Assembly (NCBI RefSeq): GCF_016615955.1
Contig: NZ_CP067113.1
Span: 682,001-746,000, forward strand
From: Luteimonas sp. MC1750
GTDB lineage: Bacteria > Pseudomonadota > Gammaproteobacteria > Xanthomonadales > Xanthomonadaceae
Length of the DNA stretch: 64,000 nt
Direction: 5' to 3'
Position 1 is the first letter of the stretch. Each line of letters opens with the position of its first letter. The position numbers and the translations under genes are program-made. The notes beneath the pieces were generated by a model. It did no database searches. It was given only the letters and a program-made list of their open reading frames with translations, and was not told the origin of the DNA. Positions 43,771 to 52,051 of this stretch are shown here, one piece after another.

Positions 43771-44515
43771 GCCCATGACCCTGATCACCCGCGCCACGGC
43801 CTTCGCGGCTGCCATGCTGCTCTCGTTCTCCGCACTGGCCGCCGCGGGCGGGCCGCTGCAGCACGCCGGCACCGACCTGGGCGACACCGCCTCGCTGCAG
43901 CGCGGTGCCCAGCTGTACATGAACTACTGCTCGTCCTGCCACTCGCTCAAGTACCTGCGCTACTCGCGCATGGCCGACGACCTGGGGCTGACCGAGCAGG
44001 AGGTGATGGACAACCTCAACTTCACCGGTGCCGCCTTCGGCGAGCAGATCCTCACCGCGATGCCCGCCGAGGGCGCCGCCCAGTGGTTCGGCACCGTGCC
44101 GCCCGACCTCAGCCTGACCTCGCGCGTGCGCGGGGGCGACTGGATCTACAGCTACCTGAAGTCGTTCTACATCGACGAAGAGCGGCCGCTGGGCTGGAAC
44201 AACACCGTGTTCCCCAACGCCTCGATGCCGAACGTGCTGTGGGAAATGCAGGGCGTGCAGCGTCCCGTCTACGGTGCGATCGACCCGGCCACCACCGAGC
44301 CGAGCATCGACCGCCTCGAGATCGCGCACGCGGGCAGCATGGACGGCGCGCAGTTCGACCAGGCCGTGCGCGACATCACCGCCTTCCTGGAATACGCCGG
44401 CGAGCCGATCGCGACCAAGCGCGAGGCGCTGGGCGTGTGGGTGATGCTGTTCCTGGCGTTCTTCACCTTCCTCGCCTGGCTGCTGAAGAAGGAATACTGG
44501 AAGGACGTCCACTGA
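43763..44515 (+). CDS. petC: Cytochrome c1
   Basis: A 250-residue haem protein with a signal peptide (about residues 1-27). The haem c attachment site C56-SS-C59-H60 and a methionine-containing C-terminal region precede a C-terminal transmembrane anchor (WVMLFLAFFTFLAWLLKKEYW). It passes electrons from the Rieske centre to soluble cytochrome c. Start ATG overlaps the petB end. Confidence 0.96.
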   Translation: MTKPMTLITRATAFAAAMLLSFSALAAAGGPLQHAGTDLGDTASLQRGAQLYMNYCSSCHSLKYLRYSRMADDLGLTEQEVMDNLNFTGAAFGEQILTAMPAEGAAQWFGTVPPDLSLTSRVRGGDWIYSYLKSFYIDEERPLGWNNTVFPNASMPNVLWEMQGVQRPVYGAIDPATTEPSIDRLEIAHAGSMDGAQFDQAVRDITAFLEYAGEPIATKREALGVWVMLFLAFFTFLAWLLKKEYWKDVH

Positions 44516-44603
44516 CGGCGACGGCAGGGAACCGGGCAGCCGTCCGCGAGGGGCGGGCGGCGCCAATGCGGCTGGCGGATTCCGGCCGCGGGAGAGTTGT
44601 TCG

Positions 44604-45242
44604 ATGATGGCAGCGAGTCCGCGCATGCGTAATGCACTCACGCTCTTTTCCTCGGCCGACGATGTCCTCTGCCACCGGGTGCGACTCGTGCTCGCGGCAA
44701 AGGGCGTCACCTACGACCTGATCACGGTCGACCCGAAGGACCCGCCCGAAGACCTGATCGACCTCAACCCGTACCACTCGGTCCCGACGCTGGTCGAGCG
44801 CGACCTGGTGCTGTACGCCGCGAGCGTCGTCACCGAGTACCTGGACGAGCGCTATCCGCACCCGCCGCTGATGCCGGTCGACCCGCTGTCGCGGGCCCGC
44901 CTGCGCCTGGCGATGCTGCGCCTGGAGCATGACTGGGTTCCCGAGGTCCGCACCATCCAGACCGGGACCAAGGCCACCGCCGACGCCGCGCGCAAGCGGT
45001 TGAAGGAGCTGGTGGCCACCTCGGTGCCGCTGTTCAAGGCCTACAAGTTCTTCCTCAACTCCGAGATGAGCCTGGCCGACTGCGCCATGGCGCCGATCAT
45101 CTGGCGCCTCGAGGCGTTGGGCGTGCCGCTGCCCAAGGATGGCAAGGCGATCGAGGACTATGGCAACCGCATCTTCCGCAATCCGGGGTTCACGCGCAGC
45201 CTGACCGCGCAGGAACGCCACCTGCGCGAGCTGCCGGCCTGA
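44604..45242 (+). CDS. sspA: Stringent starvation protein A
   Basis: A 212-residue GST-fold protein without a catalytic cysteine motif, matching SspA, which binds RNA polymerase and alters promoter use in starvation. The thioredoxin-like part has LFSSADDVLCHRVRLVLAAKG and HSVPTLVERDLVLYAA; the helical part ends near RNPGFTRSLTAQE. Two adjacent ATGs are possible starts; the first is used, with GGAGAG upstream. petABC-sspA-sspB is a conserved order in beta/gammaproteobacteria. Confidence 0.94.
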   Translation: MMAASPRMRNALTLFSSADDVLCHRVRLVLAAKGVTYDLITVDPKDPPEDLIDLNPYHSVPTLVERDLVLYAASVVTEYLDERYPHPPLMPVDPLSRARLRLAMLRLEHDWVPEVRTIQTGTKATADAARKRLKELVATSVPLFKAYKFFLNSEMSLADCAMAPIIWRLEALGVPLPKDGKAIEDYGNRIFRNPGFTRSLTAQERHLRELPA

Positions 45243-45258
45243 CGTCGTCGTCCCGCGC

Positions 45259-45264
45259 TAGAAT
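45259..45264 (+). promoter_or_regulatory. Candidate -10 element immediately before sspB
   Basis: TAGAAT ends 6 bases before the sspB ATG, in the same GCTAGAATC context as sequences before lysAC and purE. If used, transcription would start at or next to the ATG, giving a leaderless mRNA. No clear -35 was seen. Confidence 0.35.
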
Positions 45265-45270
45265 CCGGGC

Positions 45271-45798
45271 ATGAACGATGCTTCCCGGATGACCAGCCAT
45301 CGCCCCTACCTGCTGCGGGCGCTGTACGAGTGGATCGTCGACAACGGAATGACGCCCCACCTCCTGGTGGACGCGACCCGTCCGGGCGTGCGCGTGCCCG
45401 CGCATACCGTCAAGGAGGGCCGCGTGGTGCTGAACGTCGCCGAGCGCGCGGTCACCCGCCTGTCCATGGACAACGAGGCGGTCGGTTTCACCGCGCGCTT
45501 CGGCGGCGTGAGCCATCCGGTGCTGGTCCCCATCGCCGCGGTGCTGGCGATCTATGCGCGGGAGACCGGGCAGGGCATGGCGCTGCCCGATGACCAGGGC
45601 ATGCCGGCCGCGTCCGGGGACGCCGAAGACGCCGGGCTCGAGGGCGGAAACGAACCTGCGGCCGGCAGCGAGGTCGTGCTGGGCGTGGTGCCCGGTGGAA
45701 TCGGCGACGACGACGCGCCCGTCGCGGACGACGACGGCGGGGACGACGATGGTGGCCCGGCGCCGAAGCGTGGCGCCCACCTGCGCGTGGTGAAATAG
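45271..45798 (+). CDS. sspB: ClpXP protease specificity-enhancing factor SspB
   Basis: A 175-residue SspB adaptor that delivers ssrA-tagged proteins to ClpXP. The N-terminal substrate-binding fold contains RPYLLRALYEWIVDNGMTPHLLV and FTARFGGVSHPVLVP. A long acidic, disordered tail follows (DDDAPVADDDGGDDDGG), and the ClpX-binding end peptide has the usual hydrophobic-basic character (GAHLRVVK). It follows sspA by 28 bases. Confidence 0.95.
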   Translation: MNDASRMTSHRPYLLRALYEWIVDNGMTPHLLVDATRPGVRVPAHTVKEGRVVLNVAERAVTRLSMDNEAVGFTARFGGVSHPVLVPIAAVLAIYARETGQGMALPDDQGMPAASGDAEDAGLEGGNEPAAGSEVVLGVVPGGIGDDDAPVADDDGGDDDGGPAPKRGAHLRVVK

Positions 45799-45807
45799 CC
45801 CGCGCGC

Positions 45808-46140
45808 TCAGTCCCCGCCGAGGAGGCTCGACGCCACCGCCGTCGCGGGACCCGTGAACGACACCAGGCGCGTGCCATGGAAGACCATGCGCCCGCGCTG
45901 CCGGTCCATGCCGTCGTGCGAATACTCGAAGCGGAAGCTGCGCTCCAGGCCCATCCGGCCGTCGTCCCGGCGGCGCAGGCGCAGGCCCACCGCGTGCACC
46001 GTCTGGTCGAGCAGCTGGACGCCGGCTGCGCGGCAGGCCGAGCGGCCGATCTCGATGGCGTGTTCGCTGGCGGCACGCGCGGCGTTCCACCACGCGTAGG
46101 CGAAGGCGCCGGCTATCATGAGCAGGATCAGACTGGGCAT
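45808..46140 (-). CDS. DUF3301 family small membrane-anchored protein
   Basis: A 110-residue DUF3301 protein: one N-terminal hydrophobic segment (residues 2-20) then a basic soluble part with the conserved GRSACRAAGVQLLDQTV and LRRRDDGRMGLERSFRFEYS stretches. The function is unknown. It is convergent with sspB and divergent from the FHA gene across 81 bases. Confidence 0.87.
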   Translation of the reverse strand: MPSLILLMIAGAFAYAWWNAARAASEHAIEIGRSACRAAGVQLLDQTVHAVGLRLRRRDDGRMGLERSFRFEYSHDGMDRQRGRMVFHGTRLVSFTGPATAVASSLLGGD

Positions 46141-46221
46141 GGCTGGGCAATCTGGGGCCAACCCGCGGTTTGGGCAAGCCTTTGCGTGGGCTTCACGCAG
46201 GACGTCGCACTTTCTCCCCGC

Positions 46222-46728
46222 ATGAACAGCCAACTCCGTGTCGACCCGGCCCCCAGTCCATCCGCCGTGCGTGAAGCGCGTGGCGTCGTTGCCTCCACCG
46301 TGGTCCGGCCCGCACTGCCGCGCTTCGTCCTGCGCGGCGTCAGCGGCGCCGGCTTCGGCCGCACGTTCCCGCTGGTCGGCCCCACGGTGCTGGGACGCGC
46401 GCCCGAGTGCGCCATCCACCTCGACCATCCGGGCATCTCGCGCGAGCACCTGCGGCTGACGCCGACGGCCGAGGGCCTGCTGGTCGAGGACCTCGGTTCG
46501 ACCAATGGCTGGCTGCTCAACGAAGTGCCGCAGCAGCGTGGCTGGGCCCGCCATGGCGACGAGATCGGCATCGACGTGCTGCGCTTCCGCGTCGTCGCCC
46601 CCGGGCTTGCGCCGGTGCCGACCCCGCAGGCGGGCACGGCACCCGCGCGGACGGCCGGCGTGTCGAACCGGTGGTGGCTGGCCGCGCTCGCGGTGCTGGG
46701 CACCGTCGCGGTACTGCTGCTGCGCTAG
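46222..46728 (+). CDS. FHA-domain protein with C-terminal membrane anchor
   Basis: A 168-residue protein. The FHA domain (about residues 45-120) has the phosphothreonine-binding signatures LGRAPECAIHLDHPGISREH and STNGWLLN. A Pro/Ala/Thr-rich linker and a single C-terminal hydrophobic segment (WWLAALAVLGTVAVLLL) follow, so it is probably tail-anchored with the FHA domain in the cytoplasm. FHA domains read phosphothreonine, but no Ser/Thr kinase gene is in the window. Its stop overlaps that of nadC. Confidence 0.87.
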   Translation: MNSQLRVDPAPSPSAVREARGVVASTVVRPALPRFVLRGVSGAGFGRTFPLVGPTVLGRAPECAIHLDHPGISREHLRLTPTAEGLLVEDLGSTNGWLLNEVPQQRGWARHGDEIGIDVLRFRVVAPGLAPVPTPQAGTAPARTAGVSNRWWLAALAVLGTVAVLLLR

Positions 46729-47591
46729 GCGGGCGGCGGGCCGAGCTTCAGCGAGAGGTCGATCGCGCGGACGTGCTTGGTCAGGCCGCCGATGGAAATG
46801 CAGTCGACGCCGTCTTCGGCGATCGCGCGCAGCGATGGAAGATCGACGCCGCCCGAGACTTCGAGCGGGATCCGGCCGCCGGCGATGCGCACGGCCTCGC
46901 GGCGGTCGGCGGCATCGAAATCGTCGACCAGGATGCGGTCGCAGCCGGCCTCGAGCGCCGCGCGCAGTTCGGCCAGGGTCTCGACTTCCACGATCAACGG
47001 CAGGCCGGGCTGGCTGGCACGCGCGGCGGCGATGGCGGCGCCGATCGAGCCGGCCGCGCGCACGTGGTTCTCCTTCAGCATCACCGCGTCGTACAGACCG
47101 AGCCGATGGTTGTCGCCGCCGCCCACGCGCACGGCGTACTTCTGCGCGATGCGCAGGCCGGGCAGCGTCTTGCGCGTATCGAGGATGCGTGCGGGCGTGC
47201 CGCGCACGGCGTCGACGTGGGCCGCGGTCGCGGTCGCGGTGCCCGACAGGGTCTGCATGAAGTTCAGCGACGTGCGCTCGGCGCTGACCAGGGCGCGGGT
47301 GCGGCCTTGCAGGGTCGCCAGGACGGTGCCCGCCGGTACGCGCTCGCCCTCGGAGACGCGCCATTCGATCCGGACGTCCGGATCCAGCGCCCGGTGGCAG
47401 GCATCGAACCAGGGGCGGCCGCAGACAACGGCGCCCTCCTTGCACAGCAGGTAGGCGGATTCCGGTGCGTCGGGCAGCAGGGCGGCGGTGACGTCGCCGG
47501 CGCCGAGATCCTCGGCCAGGGCGCGTTCGACGTCCGTGGCCACGAGCTCCGCGGCCGGAGCGGCGATGATCGCGCCCGCGGCCGCGCTCAT
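46725..47591 (-). CDS. nadC: Quinolinate phosphoribosyltransferase (decarboxylating)
   Basis: A 288-residue enzyme of de novo NAD synthesis, making nicotinate mononucleotide from quinolinate and PRPP. Family blocks are LAEDLGAGDVTA, AERTSLNFMQTLSGTAT, LDTRKTLPGLR, KYAVRVGGGDNHRLGLYDAVMLKENH and the C-terminal SGGVDL plus SIGGLTKH. It overlaps the Trm112-like gene upstream (ATGA) and the FHA gene downstream, on the opposite strand. Confidence 0.96.
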   Translation of the reverse strand: MSAAAGAIIAAPAAELVATDVERALAEDLGAGDVTAALLPDAPESAYLLCKEGAVVCGRPWFDACHRALDPDVRIEWRVSEGERVPAGTVLATLQGRTRALVSAERTSLNFMQTLSGTATATAAHVDAVRGTPARILDTRKTLPGLRIAQKYAVRVGGGDNHRLGLYDAVMLKENHVRAAGSIGAAIAAARASQPGLPLIVEVETLAELRAALEAGCDRILVDDFDAADRREAVRIAGGRIPLEVSGGVDLPSLRAIAEDGVDCISIGGLTKHVRAIDLSLKLGPPPA

Positions 47592-47857
47592 GCTGCGGGG
47601 AACCCCTCGACCTGGGAGGTGGCGAGCGCCTCTTCGGCCAGCAGGACCGGGATGCCGTCATCCACGCGGTACACCGTGCGCCGGTCACGGGTGACCAGGG
47701 CCTCGCGCAGCGGTTCGGCCTGGGTCGCGTCGTCGCCGCGCCTGACTCCGCCGGTGGCGATGGCCCGGTTCAGCGCCTCCAGCCCGGCAGGTTCCAGCAG
47801 GGCCAGGGACTGGCGGCTGGAGGGGCAGACGAGGATGTCGAGCAGCTTGCGGTCCAT
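47588..47857 (-). CDS. Trm112-like protein (YcaR family), zinc site degenerate
   Basis: An 89-residue Trm112-like protein. The N-terminus MDRKLLDILVCP and the C-terminal VDDGIPVLL block are typical. The usual CPxC zinc knuckle is CPSS, and no other cysteines follow, so it cannot bind zinc in the standard way. A linker is expanded relative to E. coli YcaR (60 residues). Trm112 proteins activate methyltransferases; a partner is unknown here. It is translationally coupled to nadC. Confidence 0.85.
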   Translation of the reverse strand: MDRKLLDILVCPSSRQSLALLEPAGLEALNRAIATGGVRRGDDATQAEPLREALVTRDRRTVYRVDDGIPVLLAEEALATSQVEGFPAA

Positions 47858-47915
47858 GGCGGGTACGGTCGGCGCGAGGGATCGCTAGAATACGTCTTTG
47901 CCACAGGGGACGGCC

Positions 47916-48422
47916 ATGACCGCCACCACCAGCCCGCCGGTCGTCGGCATCGTGATGGGTTCGCGCTCCGACTGGGAGACGATGCAGCATGCGGTGCGCA
48001 AGCTCGAAGAACTCGGCGTCGCGCACGAGGTCCGCGTGGTGTCCGCGCACCGCACGCCCGACGTCCTGTTCGAGTACGCCGCCACCGCGCGCGACCGCGG
48101 CCTGAAGGCGATCATCGCCGGCGCCGGCGGTGCCGCCCACCTGCCTGGCATGCTGGCTTCGAAGACGCCGGTGCCGGTGCTGGGCGTTCCGGTGCAGTCG
48201 AAGGCACTCAACGGGATGGACTCGCTGCTGTCGATCGTGCAGATGCCGGCCGGCGTTCCGGTGGCGACGTTCGCGATCGGCAATGCGGGCGCGGCCAACG
48301 CGGCGCTGTTCGCGGCCGCGCAGCTCGCGGCGGCCGGCGACACCCGCGTGGCCGCCGCGCTCGACGCGTTCCGCAAGCGCCAGACCGAGGAGGTCGCCGG
48401 CAACGACGACCCGCGCCTGTGA
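47916..48422 (+). CDS. purE: N5-carboxyaminoimidazole ribonucleotide mutase
   Basis: A 168-residue class I PurE of purine synthesis. Signature blocks are [31 protein letters not shown] and the conserved [21 protein letters not shown]. An ATG at 47916 gives the expected N-terminus. TAGAAT at 47886-47891 may be its -10. The stop overlaps the purK GTG start by 4 bases. Confidence 0.97.
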   Translation: MTATTSPPVVGIVMGSRSDWETMQHAVRKLEELGVAHEVRVVSAHRTPDVLFEYAATARDRGLKAIIAGAGGAAHLPGMLASKTPVPVLGVPVQSKALNGMDSLLSIVQMPAGVPVATFAIGNAGAANAALFAAAQLAAAGDTRVAAALDAFRKRQTEEVAGNDDPRL

Positions 48423-49582
48423 CCACCGTCGGCATCCTTGGCGGCGGCCAGCTGGCGCGCATGATGGCCCTGGCCGGCGCGCCGCTGGGCCTGCGCTTCT
48501 CGGTGATGGACACCAGTGCCGAGGCCTGCGCGGGTCAGTTCGCCCCGCTGGTGGTCGGCGACTACCGTGACGGGGCGGCGCTGGCCGAGTTCGCGTCCGG
48601 CATCGACATCGCCACCTTCGACTTCGAGAACGTGCCCGCGGCATCGGCGCAGTGGCTGAGCGAGCGCGTCCCGATGTTCCCGAACCCGCGCGCGCTCGGC
48701 ACCAGCCAGGACCGCTTGGCCGAGAAGACGCTGTTCGGCGCGCTGGGCATCCCGGTTCCGGGCCATGTGCCGGTCGACACGCGCGACGAACTCGATGCCG
48801 CGATCGCGGAGCTCGGCGTGCCCTGCATCCTCAAGACGCGGCGGCTTGGCTACGACGGCAAGGGCCAGTTCCGCATCCGCGCCGCCGGCGACGCCGCTGC
48901 GGCGTGGGAAGCGCTGGGCGGGCAGGCCGCGAACGGCGGGCTGATCCTGGAAGCGTTCGTGGCGTTCGACCGCGAGCTGAGCGTGGTGGCCGTGCGCGGC
49001 CGCGACGGCGAGTTCCGCACCTGGCCGTTGACCGAGAACTGGCACGTCGACGGCGTGCTCTCCGCCAGCCTCGCGCCGGCGCGCGTGGACGTGGCACTGG
49101 AAGCGCGGGCGTTCGGATACGCACGCGCGCTGGCCGAAGCGCTGGACTATGTCGGGGTGTTCGCGCTCGAGCTGTTCTGCCGCGGCGGCGAGCTGCTGGC
49201 CAACGAGCTGGCGCCGCGCGTGCACAACTCCGGACACTGGACGATCGAAGGCGCCGAGACTTCGCAGTTCGCCAACCACCTGCGCGCGGTGCTGGGCCTG
49301 CCGCTGGGCGCGGTCCGTCCGCTGGGCCGCAGCTGCATGCTGAACTGGATCGGCGAGATGCCGGCGCACCCTCCCGTCCTCGCCGAGGCCGGCGGGCATT
49401 GGCACGACTATGGCAAGACGCCGCGCGAGGGCCGCAAGGTGGGCCATGCCACGCTGCGGGCCGACAGCGACGCGGCGCTGGCCGATGCGCTGGAGCGTGT
49501 GGGATCCGCGCTGGGCCGCGACGCCCAGACCGCGCCCGTCATCGCCCGCCTCCGCGAGCCGGACCGCGAGCCCCTCCTGTAG
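48419..49582 (+). CDS. purK: N5-carboxyaminoimidazole ribonucleotide synthase
   Basis: A 387-residue ATP-grasp enzyme making N5-CAIR from AIR, bicarbonate and ATP. It has the [11 protein letters not shown]-terminus, [20 protein letters not shown], and the [27 protein letters not shown] catalytic block. The start is a GTG overlapping purE. The last residues and TAG stop (PLL, stop) merge into a REP element, so the C-terminal end may be REP-derived. Confidence 0.96.
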   Translation: MTTVGILGGGQLARMMALAGAPLGLRFSVMDTSAEACAGQFAPLVVGDYRDGAALAEFASGIDIATFDFENVPAASAQWLSERVPMFPNPRALGTSQDRLAEKTLFGALGIPVPGHVPVDTRDELDAAIAELGVPCILKTRRLGYDGKGQFRIRAAGDAAAAWEALGGQAANGGLILEAFVAFDRELSVVAVRGRDGEFRTWPLTENWHVDGVLSASLAPARVDVALEARAFGYARALAEALDYVGVFALELFCRGGELLANELAPRVHNSGHWTIEGAETSQFANHLRAVLGLPLGAVRPLGRSCMLNWIGEMPAHPPVLAEAGGHWHDYGKTPREGRKVGHATLRADSDAALADALERVGSALGRDAQTAPVIARLREPDREPLL

Positions 49583-49605
49583 GAGCGGCTACAGCCGCGA
49601 TCCCC
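49578..49605. repeat. REP-like element at the purK stop
   Basis: A single copy of TGTAGGAGCGGCTACAGCCGCGATC. The purK stop TAG is bases 3-5 of the element. It lies in the 103-base gap between convergent purK and the SOD-like gene. Confidence 0.8.
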
Positions 49606-49685
49606 CCGCCAGACCCGCGCATCTCCGCCCCGCACCTGCGGACGCGGCCGCGCAACAGCGACCCCGTGTCGCCGCAGTCCCGGCG

Positions 49686-50273
49686 TCAACGCATGTGCGA
49701 AGCCACCGCCGCCCAATCCACCACGTTCCAGACCGCCTCCACGTACCGGCCGCGCGCCTCGCGATAATCCAGCACGTAGGCGTGCTCCCACAGGTTCAGG
49801 CCGAACAGTGGCCGGTCGTCGCCGGTGATCGGCGACGCGGTATTGCAGGTGACGGCGACGCTGACCGTCCCGTCGGGGCGCTGCAGCAGCCATGCCCAGC
49901 CGGATCCCTGCAGGGCCAGGGCGACCGTCGCGAAACGCTGGCGAAACCGCGTGGCGTCCCCGAAGCGGCGCACGATGGCGTCCGCCAGCGCACCTTGCGG
50001 TTCACCACCGCCGCCCGCGGCTGCGGGCTTCAGGCAGCGCCACTGGAACGCCAGGTTCCAGGCCTGCGCCGCGTGGCCCTGGAGGGTGCCCTGCGCGGTG
50101 CGCACGAGATCCTCGAGGGCCGTCTCACCCAGGCCGGCTGCCGGCGCCAGCGCATTGACCGCGTCGAGGTGGGCGCGCTGGTGGCGGCCGTGCTGCAGGT
50201 CGAGCGTGTCGCCCGAAAGATGCGGTTCGAGGGCGGTGCGATCCCAGGGCAGGGCGGCGAGTTCGATGGGCAT
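49686..50273 (-). CDS. Fe/Mn superoxide dismutase-like protein lacking three metal ligands
   Basis: A 195-residue protein aligning by eye along the whole Fe-SOD fold: LEPHLSGDTL at the N-terminus, GHAAQAWN, GSGWAWLL and NLWEHAYVLDY near the C-terminus. Of the four metal ligands in E. coli SodB (H26, H73, D156, H160), the equivalents here are Q27, L74, N160 and H164. Only the last survives, so dismutase activity is very unlikely. The frame is intact and codon use normal, so it looks like a retained protein with another role. It is divergent from grxD. Confidence 0.85.
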   Translation of the reverse strand: MPIELAALPWDRTALEPHLSGDTLDLQHGRHQRAHLDAVNALAPAAGLGETALEDLVRTAQGTLQGHAAQAWNLAFQWRCLKPAAAGGGGEPQGALADAIVRRFGDATRFRQRFATVALALQGSGWAWLLQRPDGTVSVAVTCNTASPITGDDRPLFGLNLWEHAYVLDYREARGRYVEAVWNVVDWAAVASHMR

Positions 50274-50346
50274 GGACGCTACAATAGCGCGATCACCATC
50301 ACACGCCGCGCGCCCTGGTCGCGCGGCCCGCCACGCTGGAGCCAGC

Positions 50347-50673
50347 ATGCCCATCATCGATCGCATCCAGGCCGAGATCTCCGGCCATCCCATCGTCCTC
50401 TTCATGAAGGGCACGCCCCAGTTCCCCATGTGCGGCTTTTCCAGCCGGACGGTCGGCGCACTGCGCGAGGCCGGCGCGGAGATGGCCACGCTGCACAGCG
50501 TCAACGTGCTCGAGGATCCCGAGGTCCGCGCCAACCTGCCGCGCGTGTCCAACTGGCCGACCTTCCCGCAGCTCTTCATCAACGGCGAGCTGATCGGCGG
50601 CTGCGACATCACCATGGAGCTGTTCGAATCCGGTGAGCTCGCGCGCATGATCGCGGAGACGCAGCAGGCGTGA
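50347..50673 (+). CDS. grxD: Monothiol glutaredoxin Grx4 type
   Basis: A 108-residue CGFS-type glutaredoxin (active-site C29 in PMCGFSS). The TFPQLFINGELIGGCDI block binds glutathione. Such proteins bind 2Fe-2S clusters with glutathione and BolA and serve in cluster transfer and iron sensing rather than as dithiol reductants. TACAAT at 50280-50285 may be its -10. The stop overlaps the SDR-like GTG start. Confidence 0.96.
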   Translation: MPIIDRIQAEISGHPIVLFMKGTPQFPMCGFSSRTVGALREAGAEMATLHSVNVLEDPEVRANLPRVSNWPTFPQLFINGELIGGCDITMELFESGELARMIAETQQA

Positions 50674-51419
50674 GCGGGTCGGCGGCAGCTGCAGCGCCGG
50701 GGCATGCGCTGGACGGGCGCGTGGTCATGGTCACCGGTGCCCACGGCGGCCTTGGCGCGGCGGCCGCCCATGCCTGCGCAAGCGCAGGCGCGACGGTCGT
50801 GCTGCTCGGCCGCAAGATCCCCAAGCTCAACCGCGTCTACGACGCGATCGTGCGCGACCCGTCCGGGCTGCCGGAGCCGGTCAACTATCCGTTCGACCTG
50901 TCGGGCGCGGAATACGGCGATTACATGGAGCTGGCCGGACGCATCGGCGCACAGCTGGGCCGCCTGGACGGCATCCTGCACTGCGCGGCGGAGTTTCCCG
51001 GGCTGACTCCACTGGAGCACACCGACCCCGGCCACTTCGCGCGCGCGCTGCACGTCGACCTGACCGCCCGCTGGTGGTTGACCCAGGCCTGCCTGCCGCT
51101 GCTGCGCGGCTCGCCGGACGCGGCGGTGGTGTTCGTGCTCGACGACGACGTCCCGGCCGCGTACCGCGGGGCCTACGGGATCGCACAGCACGGCCAGCGC
51201 GCGCTGCTGGACACCCTGCATGCGGAACACGCATCGGGGACCGTGCGCTTCCAGGGCCTGCGCCCGGGGCCGATGCGCACGCCGCTGCGGGCGCGGGCGC
51301 ACGTCTCCGACGACGACCGTCGCGCCCGCGACCCGGCCGTGGCCGCCGAGGCCTGCGTCGTGCTGCTCTCGTCGGCCGGTGCCGCGCACCGCGGCCTGGT
51401 CCTGGATCCCGCGCCGTGA
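50670..51419 (+). CDS. SDR-family protein with altered catalytic site (YciK-like)
   Basis: A 249-residue Rossmann-fold protein of the short-chain dehydrogenase/reductase superfamily, closest by appearance to YciK-like oxidoreductases. The cofactor motif TGAHGGLG is intact at residue 22. At the active site the tyrosine is Y169 but the lysine of YxxxK is Q173, and the catalytic serine region reads VFVLDDD without serine. It probably binds a nucleotide but is not a standard dehydrogenase. It starts with GTG overlapping grxD and overlaps the MarC gene, making a three-gene operon. Confidence 0.85.
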   Translation: MSGSAAAAAPGHALDGRVVMVTGAHGGLGAAAAHACASAGATVVLLGRKIPKLNRVYDAIVRDPSGLPEPVNYPFDLSGAEYGDYMELAGRIGAQLGRLDGILHCAAEFPGLTPLEHTDPGHFARALHVDLTARWWLTQACLPLLRGSPDAAVVFVLDDDVPAAYRGAYGIAQHGQRALLDTLHAEHASGTVRFQGLRPGPMRTPLRARAHVSDDDRRARDPAVAAEACVVLLSSAGAAHRGLVLDPAP

Positions 51420-52015
51420 CCATCGCATCCGCGGCCCTGCTGCTGTTCCTGATCCTGGACCCGCTGGGGAACATCCCGGTGTTCCTCAGCATCCTCCGCC
51501 ACCTGCCGCCGAAGCGGCAGCGGATCGTGCTGGCGCGCGAGCTGCTGATCGCACTCGGCGTGCTGATGCTGTTCCTGTGGGTGGGCAAGTACGCGCTCGA
51601 GGTCATGCACCTGCGCCAGGAGTCGGTGTCGATCGCCGGCGGCATCGTCCTGTTCCTGATCGGCATCCGGATGATCTTCCCGCCGCCGGAGGGGCTGATG
51701 GGCGAGCTGCCGGGCGGGGAACCCTTCATCGTGCCGCTGGCCGTGCCCCTGGTGGCCGGCCCCTCGGGCATGGCCGCGGTCATGCTGATGGGCACCCGCG
51801 AGCCGGACCGGCTCTGGGAATGGAGCCTTGCCCTCGGGGTCGCGTGGGGCGCGACGGCGGCCATCCTGTTCTGTGCGCCCTACCTCTATCGCCTCCTGGG
51901 CGCCCGCGCGCTGACCGCCGTCGAGCGCCTCATGGGCATGCTGCTGGTCGCCATCTCGGTCCAGATGCTGCTCGACGGCCTGGCCGGCTACCTGGGGTCC
52001 CTGCCCGCCGCGTGA
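51416..52015 (+). CDS. MarC family integral membrane protein (YhgN-like)
   Basis: A 199-residue membrane protein with six hydrophobic segments, the size and topology of the MarC/UPF0056 family. Typical parts are LFLILDPLGNIPVFLSIL at the N-terminus and PLAVPLVAGPSGMAAVML in the middle. Function is unknown; the old link to multiple antibiotic resistance was not upheld. The start is a GTG overlapping the SDR-like stop. Confidence 0.88.
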   Translation: MTIASAALLLFLILDPLGNIPVFLSILRHLPPKRQRIVLARELLIALGVLMLFLWVGKYALEVMHLRQESVSIAGGIVLFLIGIRMIFPPPEGLMGELPGGEPFIVPLAVPLVAGPSGMAAVMLMGTREPDRLWEWSLALGVAWGATAAILFCAPYLYRLLGARALTAVERLMGMLLVAISVQMLLDGLAGYLGSLPAA

Positions 52016-52051
52016 AACCGTCATCCGGCTGTCATACGGGCCGGCTACCGT

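Noticed and set aside
49686..50273. Calling the SOD-like gene an active Fe-SOD or a pseudogene
   Set aside because: Three ligand positions are substituted, which argues against activity. The frame is full-length with no stop or shift, which argues against a pseudogene.
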